The notes under the pieces were generated by a model. That model searched no databases. It had not been told where the DNA came from and saw only the letters and a list, made by a program, of their open reading frames with translations. The position numbers were made by a program, and so were the translations under genes. A stretch of DNA of 64,000 bases from Staphylococcus arlettae (GTDB taxonomy: Bacteria; Bacillota; Bacilli; Staphylococcales; Staphylococcaceae), in assembly GCF_002902345.1 (NCBI RefSeq), contig NZ_PPQB01000010.1, positions 315,174 to 379,173 of the forward strand, read 5' to 3'. Shown here one piece after another: positions 40,480 through 49,102 of the stretch; positions within the stretch are counted from its first letter, which is position 1, and each line of letters begins with the position of its first letter.

Positions 40480-41988
40480 ATGACACAAAGTGAAAAAATA
40501 AATGTTGATATTATAGCGACTTCGGATATGCATAGTTATTTTTTAAATGGACATCATGGATCTAACATTTATCGCGCTGGTACATATGTAAAACACATGA
40601 GACAGCGCAATAACAATGTAGTATTGCTAGATAGTGGAGGTAGTTTAGCCGGTTCTCTAGCTGCATTTTATTATGCAGTAGTAGCACCGTATAAACGACA
40701 TCCGATGATTAAGCTTATGAATGCTATGGAATATGATGCGAGTGGCATAAGCCCAAATGAATTTAAATTTGGGTTGTCATTTTTCTCTAGAGCAGTATCA
40801 CTATCAAGGTTTCCTTGGTTATCTGCAAATATAGAATATAATCGTACTAAGGAACCATATTTTTCAACGCCTTATACGATAAAAGAAATAGAAGGTATTA
40901 AAATCGCTATCGTTGGTTTAACTTCCGATGGATTAATGGAACGTGAATATTTTGAAATGGAACACGATGTGGTTATTGAAAAAACACTAGTTTCTGCCAA
41001 AAGATGGATTAGCTATATTCATGAAAGTGAAGCCCCAGACTTTTTAATTGTTATATATCATGGTGGTCTAAATCAGCTTAATACTTCTACGAATGAAAGA
41101 GAACAAAAAGTAAATGAAGCAGAAAAAATAATGCAACATATAGGAGTGATTGATTTATTAATCACAGGTCATCAGCATCAAACTTTTGTCGGTAGAAACG
41201 ACCAAACAGTATATGTACAAGCAGGTCAAAACGCTCAAAAATTAGTACATATTAAAGTTGATTTTAAAAAACGAACAAGTTCTTTTGAATTAGAAGGTAT
41301 TAACTCTGAAATTATTGATTTAAATGATTTTGAAGAAGATAAAGCATTATTAACAGAGACGTATTACGATAGAAAAGCAGTAGAATATTGGGCAGACGAC
41401 ATTATTACTGCTCATAACTTAGAAGCTGGAGTAAATGGACTCGAAGATGTAATTACACAGCCCCATGCTTTTACCCAATTGTTACATGATAGCATTAGAT
41501 TAGTTTATGACTTAGATATTTCTTGTGTTCATTTACCGAAGAGTGGGGAAACAGGATTACAAGGAACAGTAACAAATGCGGAATTATATAATGCTTATCC
41601 ACATCCAGACGTACCTATGGATTTAACAATTAAAGGACAACATATAAAAGATATTTTGGAATACAGCTATGCACATATTGAATTTTCAAATGATGCCTTA
41701 AGCGTTACAATTATCGATGAAACGCTATGTACATTTTGGCAAGGCGTGGATTATACAATTGATATGAATGCACAACCATTCAATCGAGTGACCTTAAACA
41801 ATATTAATTTAAATCATATGTATCGCGTATCAATGACTGACTATTGTTACCGCAATTACCAATCATATTTAGAAAATGCAGTTATCCATGATAAACATTC
41901 AATTACTATGAATGATCTTATTGCTGATAATTTAAGTAATGATAGTTATCAAATACAACAAAAACAACAATTTAAAGTTTATTTATAA
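40480..41988 (+). CDS. 5'-nucleotidase/metallophosphatase family protein (YunD-like), altered metal site
   Basis: A 502-residue protein with an N-terminal calcineurin-like domain (to about 280) and a C-terminal 5'-nucleotidase domain. Ligand motifs SDMH, YHGG and GHQH are kept. However, the usual AGD is SGG (in LLDSGGSLAG) and the usual GNHEF is SPNEF, so one bridging aspartate, one asparagine and the catalytic histidine appear to be missing. There is no signal peptide. The start is the ATG at 40480, after GCGAGG. Activity is uncertain. Confidence 0.75.
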   Translation: MTQSEKINVDIIATSDMHSYFLNGHHGSNIYRAGTYVKHMRQRNNNVVLLDSGGSLAGSLAAFYYAVVAPYKRHPMIKLMNAMEYDASGISPNEFKFGLSFFSRAVSLSRFPWLSANIEYNRTKEPYFSTPYTIKEIEGIKIAIVGLTSDGLMEREYFEMEHDVVIEKTLVSAKRWISYIHESEAPDFLIVIYHGGLNQLNTSTNEREQKVNEAEKIMQHIGVIDLLITGHQHQTFVGRNDQTVYVQAGQNAQKLVHIKVDFKKRTSSFELEGINSEIIDLNDFEEDKALLTETYYDRKAVEYWADDIITAHNLEAGVNGLEDVITQPHAFTQLLHDSIRLVYDLDISCVHLPKSGETGLQGTVTNAELYNAYPHPDVPMDLTIKGQHIKDILEYSYAHIEFSNDALSVTIIDETLCTFWQGVDYTIDMNAQPFNRVTLNNINLNHMYRVSMTDYCYRNYQSYLENAVIHDKHSITMNDLIADNLSNDSYQIQQKQQFKVYL

Positions 41989-41990
41989 GT

Positions 41991-42026
41991 GAAAAAGCGT
42001 ACCCACTATGGATACGCTTTTTATTA
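41991..42026. terminator. Terminator between convergent genes
   Basis: A 12-bp stem with one mismatch (AAAAGCGTACCC/GGATACGCTTTT) with A- and T-runs on the two sides. Confidence 0.75.
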
Positions 42027-42037
42027 TTCAGAAATAT

Positions 42038-42640
42038 TTAACCATGGAAAATAAGTAAAAGCACCACAGCAACAATTTGTGCAATAACAGTAGTAGCTAT
42101 TCTACGTGTATAGAGGTAGCTAATAGATAATAATATTTGGACAATGAAAATAAGACTAACTATCCATAAGTTATCTAAGTAATAAAATAATGAAGCTGAA
42201 CAAAGTGCTGTAATTATAATACTTAACCAATTTGGTATATTTAATTTAATTAGTTCTTTTTGAAGTACGGTTCTCATATATAATTCATGGCAAGGTATTA
42301 CAAATAATAATGTGACCAACATTTGCCACTTGAAATATACACCTGTACGCGTAAGCTCTTTAATAAGCTCAGAATATTTCAAATCATATGATATAGCAGC
42401 AAAAATTAATTGAATGATAATGAGCGTCAGTCCACTCAAAATACCTACACCTATAGATGTCAGTAGTCGTTTTGATTCTATATCACGTTGATAAAAGACG
42501 TAACTAACGCCTGCAATTAGCATGATACCAGTATAGAGGTACCAATACTCTTGCTTTTCGCCCCACATAATATATAAAATTACGTGAAAGACCAAAAAAC
42601 TAATGATAAACCACACTAATGCTTTTGAAATTGATTTCAT
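42038..42640 (-). CDS. CPBP-type membrane protein with degenerate motifs
   Basis: A 200-residue protein with six to seven membrane helices. The overall shape and the segment PCHELYMRTVLQKEL resemble motif 1 (EExxxR) of CPBP intramembrane proteases, but the first Glu is His. Motif 2 (FxxxH) appears only as LFYYLDN, without the histidine. It may be a non-catalytic relative. Its start is 4 nt from the stop of the upstream DUF2187 gene, so the two are co-transcribed. Confidence 0.6.
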   Translation of the reverse strand: MKSISKALVWFIISFLVFHVILYIMWGEKQEYWYLYTGIMLIAGVSYVFYQRDIESKRLLTSIGVGILSGLTLIIIQLIFAAISYDLKYSELIKELTRTGVYFKWQMLVTLLFVIPCHELYMRTVLQKELIKLNIPNWLSIIITALCSASLFYYLDNLWIVSLIFIVQILLSISYLYTRRIATTVIAQIVAVVLLLIFHG

Positions 42641-42644
42641 AATA

Positions 42645-42830
42645 TTATCCTTCTTGGTCGACGATTTTATATCGTTTATGATTAATGACCGTTTTTTCAG
42701 GTAAGTCTAATTCAGTGAAATTCTCCATGATTGTTAAATCGACAATTACTGAATTATCATTAATTTTTTCTACACGGCCTTTTAAACCATCATAAAATTC
42801 TACAATATTTCCTACTTCTGCAACAGTCAT
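42645..42830 (-). CDS. DUF2187 (YkvS-like) small protein
   Basis: 61 residues forming one small beta-barrel of the KOW/SH3 type, with VGNIVEFYDGLKGRVEKIND as the key segment. This fits DUF2187/YkvS. The function is unknown. It is the first gene of a two-gene minus-strand unit with the CPBP-like gene. GGAGG precedes the ATG. Confidence 0.75.
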   Translation of the reverse strand: MTVAEVGNIVEFYDGLKGRVEKINDNSVIVDLTIMENFTELDLPEKTVINHKRYKIVDQEG

Positions 42831-43026
42831 TTTGAGTCCTCCCTAGAATAGTTAACTAGATATATTGTACTAAAAAATACAAGACAAATAAACAAATATC
42901 CATTATATCGTGTGAAATGAATGAATTGAGTAATAATTATAAAAAATGCGAGTATATAATTGGCAATTTTAATAAAAATAATGCATAAATAAGATAAGGG
43001 TATATATTAGGAGAAGGAGAGATACA

Positions 43027-44016
43027 ATGAAGTTTATTAGTAATAAAAATATTACAGACCCAACTATGAATTTAGCTATGGAAGAATATGTGTTAAAAAA
43101 TATGCCTAATGATGATAGCTACTTTTTATTTTACGTTAATAGACCTTCAATTATAATTGGGAAAAATCAAAATACGATTGAAGAAATTAACAAGCCTTAT
43201 ATTGATGAACATAATATAGATGTAGTAAGAAGAATATCTGGCGGTGGAGCAGTTTATCATGATACAGGCAATTTAAATTTTAGTTTTATTACAAATGACG
43301 ACGGTGATAGTTTTCATAATTTCAAAAAATTCACCGAACCTATTGTAGAAGCATTAAATAAACTCGGCGTAAATGCTGAATTAAGTGGGAGAAATGATAT
43401 ACAAGTAGGTCAAGCTAAAATATCTGGTAATGCGATGGTTAAAGTTAAAGATCGTATGTTCAGTCATGGTACTTTGATTTTAAATAGTGATTTGAATGAA
43501 GTACAAAACGCATTAAAAGTAAATCCGGCAAAAATTAAATCTAAAGGTATTAAATCCATACGTAGTCGTGTTGCTAATATCGTTGAATTTTTAGATGAGC
43601 CACTCGATATTGAAACCTTTAAATCCATTATATTAAAAACTATTTTTGGGGAACAAAGTGATGTGGAAGAATATGAGTTAACTGCAGACGATTGGTCAAA
43701 AATAGAAGAACTAAGCAATACTAAGTACCGTACATGGGATTGGAATTATGGCAAAAATCCTAAGTATAATTTTGAACGTGAAGAAAAATTTGAAAAGGGC
43801 TTTGTGCAAATTAAATTCGATGTAAAACGAGGACGTATTGAACATGCTAAAATATTTGGAGATTTCTTTGGTGAGGGAGATATTACAGATTTAGAAGAAG
43901 CATTGACAGGCACTTTACATGATTTTGAAAGTATTGAAGCAGCATTAGATGATTTTAATTTGTATCATTATTTTGGTGATATTGATAAATATGAACTAAT
44001 AAGATTGATGTCATAA
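43027..44016 (+). CDS. lplA: Lipoate-protein ligase A
   Basis: LplA activates free lipoate with ATP and attaches it to the H protein or E2 subunits. The 329-residue protein has the adenylate-binding motif RRISGGGAVYHDTGNLNFS (about residues 71-89), SGRNDI and KISGNA, plus the small C-terminal accessory domain. The position after the 5'-nucleotidase gene matches lplA1 of S. aureus. AGAAGGAG precedes the ATG. Confidence 0.93.
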   Translation: MKFISNKNITDPTMNLAMEEYVLKNMPNDDSYFLFYVNRPSIIIGKNQNTIEEINKPYIDEHNIDVVRRISGGGAVYHDTGNLNFSFITNDDGDSFHNFKKFTEPIVEALNKLGVNAELSGRNDIQVGQAKISGNAMVKVKDRMFSHGTLILNSDLNEVQNALKVNPAKIKSKGIKSIRSRVANIVEFLDEPLDIETFKSIILKTIFGEQSDVEEYELTADDWSKIEELSNTKYRTWDWNYGKNPKYNFEREEKFEKGFVQIKFDVKRGRIEHAKIFGDFFGEGDITDLEEALTGTLHDFESIEAALDDFNLYHYFGDIDKYELIRLMS

Positions 44017-44023
44017 CATTAAA

Positions 44024-44074
44024 AAAAGTCTATTCTCATACTTGATTTAAAAGTAGGGAATAGACTTTTATTCT
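44024..44074 (+). terminator. Terminator of lplA
   Basis: Stem AAAAGTCTATTC with GAATAGACTTTT, loop about 18 nt, with T-rich ends. Confidence 0.75.
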
Positions 44075-44092
44075 AAATGTGTGGAGTATAAA

Positions 44093-44311
44093 TTAGCCAA
44101 CGAGAAATTCCTCCAAGTTTTTGTATTCTTCTGTGTAGCGCTTGAAATCATTCTCATTTTTGTTTTTAAGTGCATTGTCTATAAGAATTTCTAATTGTTC
44201 TTTACGAACATTTCTCAGTGACTCATCTATAATAAGTTCAATGCCTAAGTCGTTAATTGTAGAAACAAAAGATTCTAATGTATTATATTTTACATTTGTG
44301 TTGTGTTTCAT
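44093..44311 (-). CDS. IDEAL domain protein
   Basis: 72 residues, with the IDEAL domain in the second half (LRNVRKEQLEILIDNALKNK, then FKRYTEEYKNL). IDEAL proteins are short Firmicutes proteins without agreed function, some linked to ComK-adjacent loci. AAAGGA stands 10 nt before the ATG at 44311; a GTG three codons earlier is too close to it. The gene is divergent from comK. Confidence 0.75.
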   Translation of the reverse strand: MKHNTNVKYNTLESFVSTINDLGIELIIDESLRNVRKEQLEILIDNALKNKNENDFKRYTEEYKNLEEFLVG

Positions 44312-44557
44312 TTTGAACACGTCCTTTCTATATATTTAATTTCATTATACAATCATTATTTTTTGAAATCAACGAATATTCTGACTTTTTAGAATTTAAA
44401 AGTGTAAAAAGAAACTTTTAAAAGTTAGAATTTTACAGCCAAATATCCCTGGAATTTAATTAATGGAAATATTAAAGAAGAAAATAATATAAACAATTGA
44501 TTTTAAAATAGTAATACTATAATATATTGTTAATTAATAGCTGAGGAGGCGATTACA

Positions 44558-45121
44558 ATATTTAGTAAATATGTCATTAAGAAAGGAGACATGGTGATAC
44601 AACCCATTGACACTAAAGAAAGAAAATATGGAGGGACGCGAATATTAAAATATAAACAACAGATAGAAGAAGTAAAAGATAGAACACACAAAATTATTGA
44701 GAGATCATGTCGTTTTTATGGCAGTAGCTATCACTTTAAAAAAGAAGATACCATTAGAATTACTGGAATTATCAGTAAACCGCCGATATTATTTACACCG
44801 CTATTTCCTACTTACTTTTTTCCTACCCATTCTGACAGAAAAGATGAAAATGCTTGGATTAATATTCATTATGTACAACATATAAAGAGATTAAAAGACA
44901 GAAAATGCAAAATTACTTTTGTTGATGAGCAAACACTCAATATAGATATTTCTGCACATAGTATGAGGCATCAATATTTAAACGCCATTTATTACTATTA
45001 TATGATGGATAGAGCAGCAAGGATTGCTACTTTTGATCCAGATGCACCAATCGATTATACTAAACCGCAATTAAATATTTATGAAGCATTAGCTAAGTAC
45101 TCATTATTTGAACATAAATAA
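44558..45121 (+). CDS. comK: Competence transcription factor ComK
   Basis: ComK activates DNA-uptake genes. The core ERSCRFYGSSY, ISKPPILFTPLFPTYFFPT and QYLNAIYYYYMMD are those of ComK1. The only in-frame ATG near the beginning is at 44591, but GGAG ends 2 nt before it. The reading frame continues upstream as IFSKYVIKKGD, matching the N-terminus of other ComK proteins. A strong GAGGAGG (44543-44549) stands 8 nt before an ATA at 44558, so an AUA start is proposed (187 residues; 176 from the ATG). MecA at 11.4 kb would be its ClpCP adaptor. Confidence 0.85.
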   Translation: MFSKYVIKKGDMVIQPIDTKERKYGGTRILKYKQQIEEVKDRTHKIIERSCRFYGSSYHFKKEDTIRITGIISKPPILFTPLFPTYFFPTHSDRKDENAWINIHYVQHIKRLKDRKCKITFVDEQTLNIDISAHSMRHQYLNAIYYYYMMDRAARIATFDPDAPIDYTKPQLNIYEALAKYSLFEHK

Positions 45122-45141
45122 AGAAATACTTGTAAAAATGA

Positions 45142-45192
45142 AATATGCGGAATAAAGTATTAAATTAGTGTAAATATTCCGCATATTTTTTT
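45142..45192 (+). terminator. Terminator of comK
   Basis: A perfect 13-bp stem (45142-45154 with 45175-45187) followed by Ts. Confidence 0.85.
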
Positions 45193-45203
45193 AACATTAA
45201 CAC

Positions 45204-45231
45204 TTGAAAATTTATGTGTAATTGATATAAT
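45204..45231 (+). promoter_or_regulatory. tRNA promoter
   Basis: TTGAAA (45204-45209), 16-nt spacer, TATAAT (45226-45231), 33 nt before the tRNA-Asn gene. Confidence 0.75.
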
Positions 45232-45263
45232 TATATTTGTGCTTGATGAGAGACACATATTAT

Positions 45264-45338
45264 TCCACAGTAGCTCAGTGGTAGAGCTATCGGCTGTTAA
45301 CCGATCGGTCGTAGGTTCGAGTCCTACCTGTGGAGCCA
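45264..45338 (+). tRNA. tRNA-Asn (GTT)
   Basis: A complete cloverleaf: acceptor TCCACAG/CTGTGGA, D arm, anticodon GTT at 45296-45298, T arm with GTTCGAGTC, discriminator G and encoded CCA (45336-45338). Confidence 0.95.
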
Positions 45339-45340
45339 TA

Positions 45341-45429
45341 TGAAACGTACTCAAGTTGGCTGAAGAGGCGCCCCTGCTAAGGGTGTAGGTCGCGAAAGCG
45401 GCGCGAGGGTTCGAATCCCTCCGTTTCCG
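45341..45429 (+). tRNA. tRNA-Ser (GCT) with mismatched first acceptor pair
   Basis: A class II tRNA with anticodon GCT (45376-45378), a long variable arm (GGTCGCGAAAGCGGC) and T arm GGTTCGAATCC. The acceptor strands are TGAAACG (45341-45347) and CGTTTCC (45422-45428), so position 1 is T opposite C instead of the usual G-C pair. CCA is not encoded (TTA follows the discriminator G). It is co-transcribed with tRNA-Asn, 2 nt upstream. Confidence 0.88.
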
Positions 45430-45473
45430 TTATAACATGTAAGTATTTACTATGAATACTTCACATTATCGTG

Positions 45474-45505
45474 AGAACGTTGTTAACGCAACGTTCTTTT
45501 TTTAT
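45474..45505 (+). terminator. Terminator of the tRNA unit
   Basis: Stem AGAACGTTG/CAACGTTCT with a 6-nt loop and a T-run. Between it and the tRNA there is a second small hairpin (AAGTATT/AATACTT). Confidence 0.85.
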
Positions 45506-45714
45506 CCAAATGTTAAGAAACAGCGAATGCTAATAAAATGTAGGGTGATAAATATTATAACTTCCACTTTAATTACTTTACATTTATAGTTATAAAGCTA
45601 ATTTTGAATATCAAATAATATGATGTATTAGTCATGTGAATAATGTCAGTTTATCTCACACAAATTTGCACGTGATATTTGGTTTCAGTAGTATGATGTG
45701 CAAGGAGTGATAAA

Positions 45715-46203
45715 ATGATTAGACAGGCCCATGAACAAGACATACAAAATATAACTGAAATTTATAATGATACGATATTAAATACGACAGCTGTTTATTC
45801 TTATGATCCAGTAACACTTGAGAATAGACAAGAATGGTATGCGCAAAAACTTGCAAAAAATGAACCTGTACTGGTGTATGTGAAAGATAATGAAGTCGTT
45901 GGTTTTGCTACATATGGCTCGTTTAGAGATTGGCCGGCATATAAAAATACTGTGGAACATTCTATATATGTTGATCCTAATACTAGAAAAGAAGGTATAG
46001 CTTCTAAGCTGTTAACTGAATTAATTAAAGAGATAGAGTATAAAGGATATAAAACTATTGTTGCTGGCATAGATGCTACTAACGAAGGAAGTATCAAATT
46101 GCATGAAAAATTCAACTTTGTTGCGTGTGGTAACATTAAAAGCGTAGGATATAAATTTGATAAATGGCTAGATTTAGCATTCTATCAATTAATACTGAAG
46201 TAA
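45715..46203 (+). CDS. GNAT family N-acetyltransferase, phosphinothricin acetyltransferase-like
   Basis: A 162-residue GNAT protein. Its start (MIRQAHEQDIQNITEIYNDTI) and the acetyl-CoA loop RKEGIAS near residue 92 resemble the Pat/YwnH subgroup, which acetylates phosphinothricin, methionine sulfoximine or similar amino acids. The true substrate is unknown. AAGGAG precedes the ATG. It is monocistronic with a terminator. Confidence 0.8.
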   Translation: MIRQAHEQDIQNITEIYNDTILNTTAVYSYDPVTLENRQEWYAQKLAKNEPVLVYVKDNEVVGFATYGSFRDWPAYKNTVEHSIYVDPNTRKEGIASKLLTELIKEIEYKGYKTIVAGIDATNEGSIKLHEKFNFVACGNIKSVGYKFDKWLDLAFYQLILK

Positions 46204-46210
46204 TCCCATA

Positions 46211-46246
46211 AAAAACCATCCATATTCGAAATGGATGGTTTTTTTA
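46211..46246. terminator. Bidirectional terminator
   Basis: Stem AAAAACCATCCAT/ATGGATGGTTTTT with a 6-nt loop between convergent genes. Confidence 0.85.
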
Positions 46247-46265
46247 TTATGTTAAATGATGATTA

Positions 46266-47762
46266 TTAAGCATCATTTAATAGAGAAAATAGTTGTTTGT
46301 AATTATTTATAGCGGTGTCATATTTTACTGTTGATGTCGTTTCAACACTTTTGAGTGGTGAGTCAATGATCTTCGTCATGTATTCTGTTAATTCAGTTAT
46401 ATTGTTGGCTTCGACTAAAAATCCGTTTTCACCATGCGTTATGATTTCGGATGGACCATATCTAATATCATATGAAATAACAGGACATCCAACTTCTATA
46501 CTTTCCATTATGGTTAAACCGAAGCCTTCATATTGACTTGTAAGAAGGGAAGCTTTGGATTGTTGTAGTTCTTGTATGGGGTTATTTGTATGTTCATTAA
46601 TTGTTATTTTTTGTTGTAGCTCTAAATAATCAATCAGTGTTTCTATATATGATCTATAATTGGCGTCGCCACTACCGAAGATACTTAATGTAGTCGAGTA
46701 TCCTTTAGCTATGAATTTTTTGTATGCATGTATAATATGTTCTATTTGTTTTTCAGGTACCAATCGTCCAATAAATATGAAACGATTTTGTTGTGGTAGC
46801 TGTGTATCTATATTTACGGGTTTAATGAAATGAGGTATAACGGAAATTTTGTTTTCAGTTATAACATTATTGGCTAAAATATCTGCTTTTTGTTGGTGTG
46901 TTAAAACGATGTATTGTGTCACTTTGTCAGCGTTTTTTAAAGCATATTTATATGAGCTTTTTATATTGTGTTTACCAAGATGACTACTGTGAAATACTAA
47001 AATATTTTTAGTACGCTTTGTTTGTTTTAATAGTGGTGCATCCAATAAGCGTGCATCATTAAATATTATGTCGCCATCTTTGAACTTGCAATCAAAATAA
47101 TATCGAAATAATTGTTTTTCTGAAGTGAAAGTTTTATGTGGCTGTTTATCCTTGTACGTCTGGATAAAGCTTAAGTCATTGTCTGCATTATCTTCAAAAA
47201 ACTTCATACAATAAATAGCACCATAAACATCGAAAAATTCTTCTAATATTTTTTGAGAAGATTTGGGTGCGTAATATACTTTTTTGTGCAATATGCCATT
47301 TTTATTATATTGCCAGCGTTGAACTTTTTTCTTACTGATAGGGGACATATAGTCTTCAAATTTAACTACTTTAGTATTGTCATAATAGCGTCTATATAAA
47401 ACATACGTTTCATTATCGTAGTACCGTACGATGCTTTTGTCTTTTGAAATTTCTGAAGTAAAACCTGATAATTCATAAGGCGTTTCATGGTAAGTCAGTT
47501 GATTGGGATTATCAGTAGTGGGTTCAATAAGTAATTTATAATCTGCTAACCAGTCATAAATGTTTTCAAAATAAGTATTAGTTGTTATTTTTTCATCTTC
47601 TAAATATGATTTATAAATATCGTTATAATTGGAATTATAGTTAGTTGTTAAAATTGTTGTATTGATATTTAAAGCTTGATCTATTAATTTTATTCTATTC
47701 AGTAAAGCTTTTGTTCTTCCGCCATGTTGTAATGGCAATGTTGAAGTTATTGTATAGATCAT
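46266..47762 (-). CDS. Family 4 glycosyltransferase, TarM/TagE-like
   Basis: A 498-residue retaining GT-B enzyme. The N-terminal half has the GGRTKALLNR loop and a beta-rich insert (about residues 90-200) as in TarM and TagE. The C-terminal half has the donor site FIGRLVPEKQ, SQYEGFGLTIMESI and ending EITHGENGFLV. TarM adds alpha-GlcNAc to wall teichoic acid in S. aureus and is found, from memory, in this same genomic neighbourhood. The sugar and acceptor here are not proven; another wall polymer or protein is possible. Confidence 0.75.
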   Translation of the reverse strand: MIYTITSTLPLQHGGRTKALLNRIKLIDQALNINTTILTTNYNSNYNDIYKSYLEDEKITTNTYFENIYDWLADYKLLIEPTTDNPNQLTYHETPYELSGFTSEISKDKSIVRYYDNETYVLYRRYYDNTKVVKFEDYMSPISKKKVQRWQYNKNGILHKKVYYAPKSSQKILEEFFDVYGAIYCMKFFEDNADNDLSFIQTYKDKQPHKTFTSEKQLFRYYFDCKFKDGDIIFNDARLLDAPLLKQTKRTKNILVFHSSHLGKHNIKSSYKYALKNADKVTQYIVLTHQQKADILANNVITENKISVIPHFIKPVNIDTQLPQQNRFIFIGRLVPEKQIEHIIHAYKKFIAKGYSTTLSIFGSGDANYRSYIETLIDYLELQQKITINEHTNNPIQELQQSKASLLTSQYEGFGLTIMESIEVGCPVISYDIRYGPSEIITHGENGFLVEANNITELTEYMTKIIDSPLKSVETTSTVKYDTAINNYKQLFSLLNDA

Positions 47763-48137
47763 TTTTAAATCCTTTCTGTTTTTCGTAAGTATCGGTAACC
47801 CAACACCATATTGTAAGTTATTAAGCTATTTTATCACTATAAAAAATCAACAATATATGATTGTTACGGCAATAAAACTAGCAGTATCTACAGCATAATT
47901 ATAAAAAATTAGCTATAAGTTATTAACATAGTACCAGAGTATTTATATATTGTTTGAAATAATATTATGGACAGTAAAATAGTATATAAGATTTGATTTT
48001 CAATTTAAAGTCTAAATGAAGGAATTTAAAAAAGTTAAGCACTCTGCGGAGTTATAATTTGGAATAAGTAGGTATATTTACATTTTTAGAGACTTTTTTA
48101 GTTAAGATGAAAATAATTCGAGTCAAAAACTTTAAAT
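47763..48137. other. AT-rich intergenic stretch, nothing recognised
   Basis: About 375 bases between the glycosyltransferase start and the Fur box. I find no gene with a ribosome site, no RNA family and no long inverted repeat. Confidence 0.5.
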
Positions 48138-48171
48138 GATATTGATAATTATTATCGATTAAAGGTATAAT
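48138..48171 (+). promoter_or_regulatory. Fur box and promoter
   Basis: GATATTGATAATTATTATC at 48138-48156 matches the 19-bp Fur consensus at 17 positions. It overlaps the -35 (TTGATA 48142-48147); after an 18-nt spacer comes TATAAT (48166-48171). Iron-loaded Fur should repress the gene downstream. Confidence 0.88.
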
Positions 48172-48194
48172 GGATAAAAAAAGAGGTAAAGTAT

Positions 48195-49091
48195 ATGAAG
48201 AAATTATTAATAATAGCATTATGTTTATGCTTCATTGTAGCAGCTTGTGGCAATAAAAAAGAAAGTGAAAATGAGCAAAGAGAATATACAACTACAGATG
48301 ATAGCAAAGTGAAAATACCTAAAAACCCTAAACGTATAGTATTGTTAACTGCAAATTATGGTAGTTTGAAAAAGTTAGGGGTTGAACCTGTAGCGATTAC
48401 GAATGCTTTTCCAGATTCTAAATATCTAGGGAATAGTAAAGTGAAAAAGGTAAATCCAGAAGATGTTGAAGCTGTAGCTAAATTAAAACCAGATTTAATT
48501 ATTACATATAAAGAAAATAAAAATAATAAAAAATTCTCTAAAATTGCACCAACAGTACCAATTAAAGTACAAAAATTAGATTATAAAGAAACACATATAG
48601 AATATGGTAAACTTGTTAATAAAGAAGATAAAGCTAAGCAACAGGCTAATGAAGTTGCGAAAAAATTAGAACAAGATGGTAAAGAGATCAAAAAACACAT
48701 CGGTAATGATGCAACATTTTCAATAATGGATATTCAACAAAAAGACATTTATCAATTTGGACCACGTTTTGGTAGAGGCAGTGACACATTATATGATGGT
48801 TTTAAAGTAAAACAAGATCCTGAGGCACAAAAAGCTATGCCTGCAGAACGCTTTATGAAAGTACCTAAAGAAAAATTTAATGACTATGCAGGAGATTATT
48901 TAATGATTCCTACGCCTGATGGTAAAAAATCAAAAGCAGAATTTACAACTTCAGATATGTGGAAAAATAATGAAGCAGTAGTACAAAATAACGTGATTTA
49001 TTATGATGCAGATGAAGCCATCTATAGTGACTTGATAACAATTGAAAAACAAGGTGAACAATTTAAGAAAGAAATCATGAACATTAATTAA
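48195..49091 (+). CDS. Iron-siderophore-binding lipoprotein
   Basis: A 298-residue substrate-binding lipoprotein: signal peptide with lipobox VAAC (Cys18), then a class III (FhuD/SirA-like) fold with PKRIVLLTANYGSLKKLGV and LKPDLIITYKE. No permease or ATPase gene is near, so it must share one encoded elsewhere. The Fur box in its promoter supports a role in iron uptake. The siderophore is unknown. Confidence 0.88.
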   Translation: MKKLLIIALCLCFIVAACGNKKESENEQREYTTTDDSKVKIPKNPKRIVLLTANYGSLKKLGVEPVAITNAFPDSKYLGNSKVKKVNPEDVEAVAKLKPDLIITYKENKNNKKFSKIAPTVPIKVQKLDYKETHIEYGKLVNKEDKAKQQANEVAKKLEQDGKEIKKHIGNDATFSIMDIQQKDIYQFGPRFGRGSDTLYDGFKVKQDPEAQKAMPAERFMKVPKEKFNDYAGDYLMIPTPDGKKSKAEFTTSDMWKNNEAVVQNNVIYYDADEAIYSDLITIEKQGEQFKKEIMNIN

Positions 49092-49102
49092 TACTATGAT
49101 AA

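Noticed and set aside
45715-46203. Dedicated herbicide (phosphinothricin) resistance gene
   Set aside because: The GNAT subgroup acts on several amino acid analogues, and sequence alone does not show the substrate.
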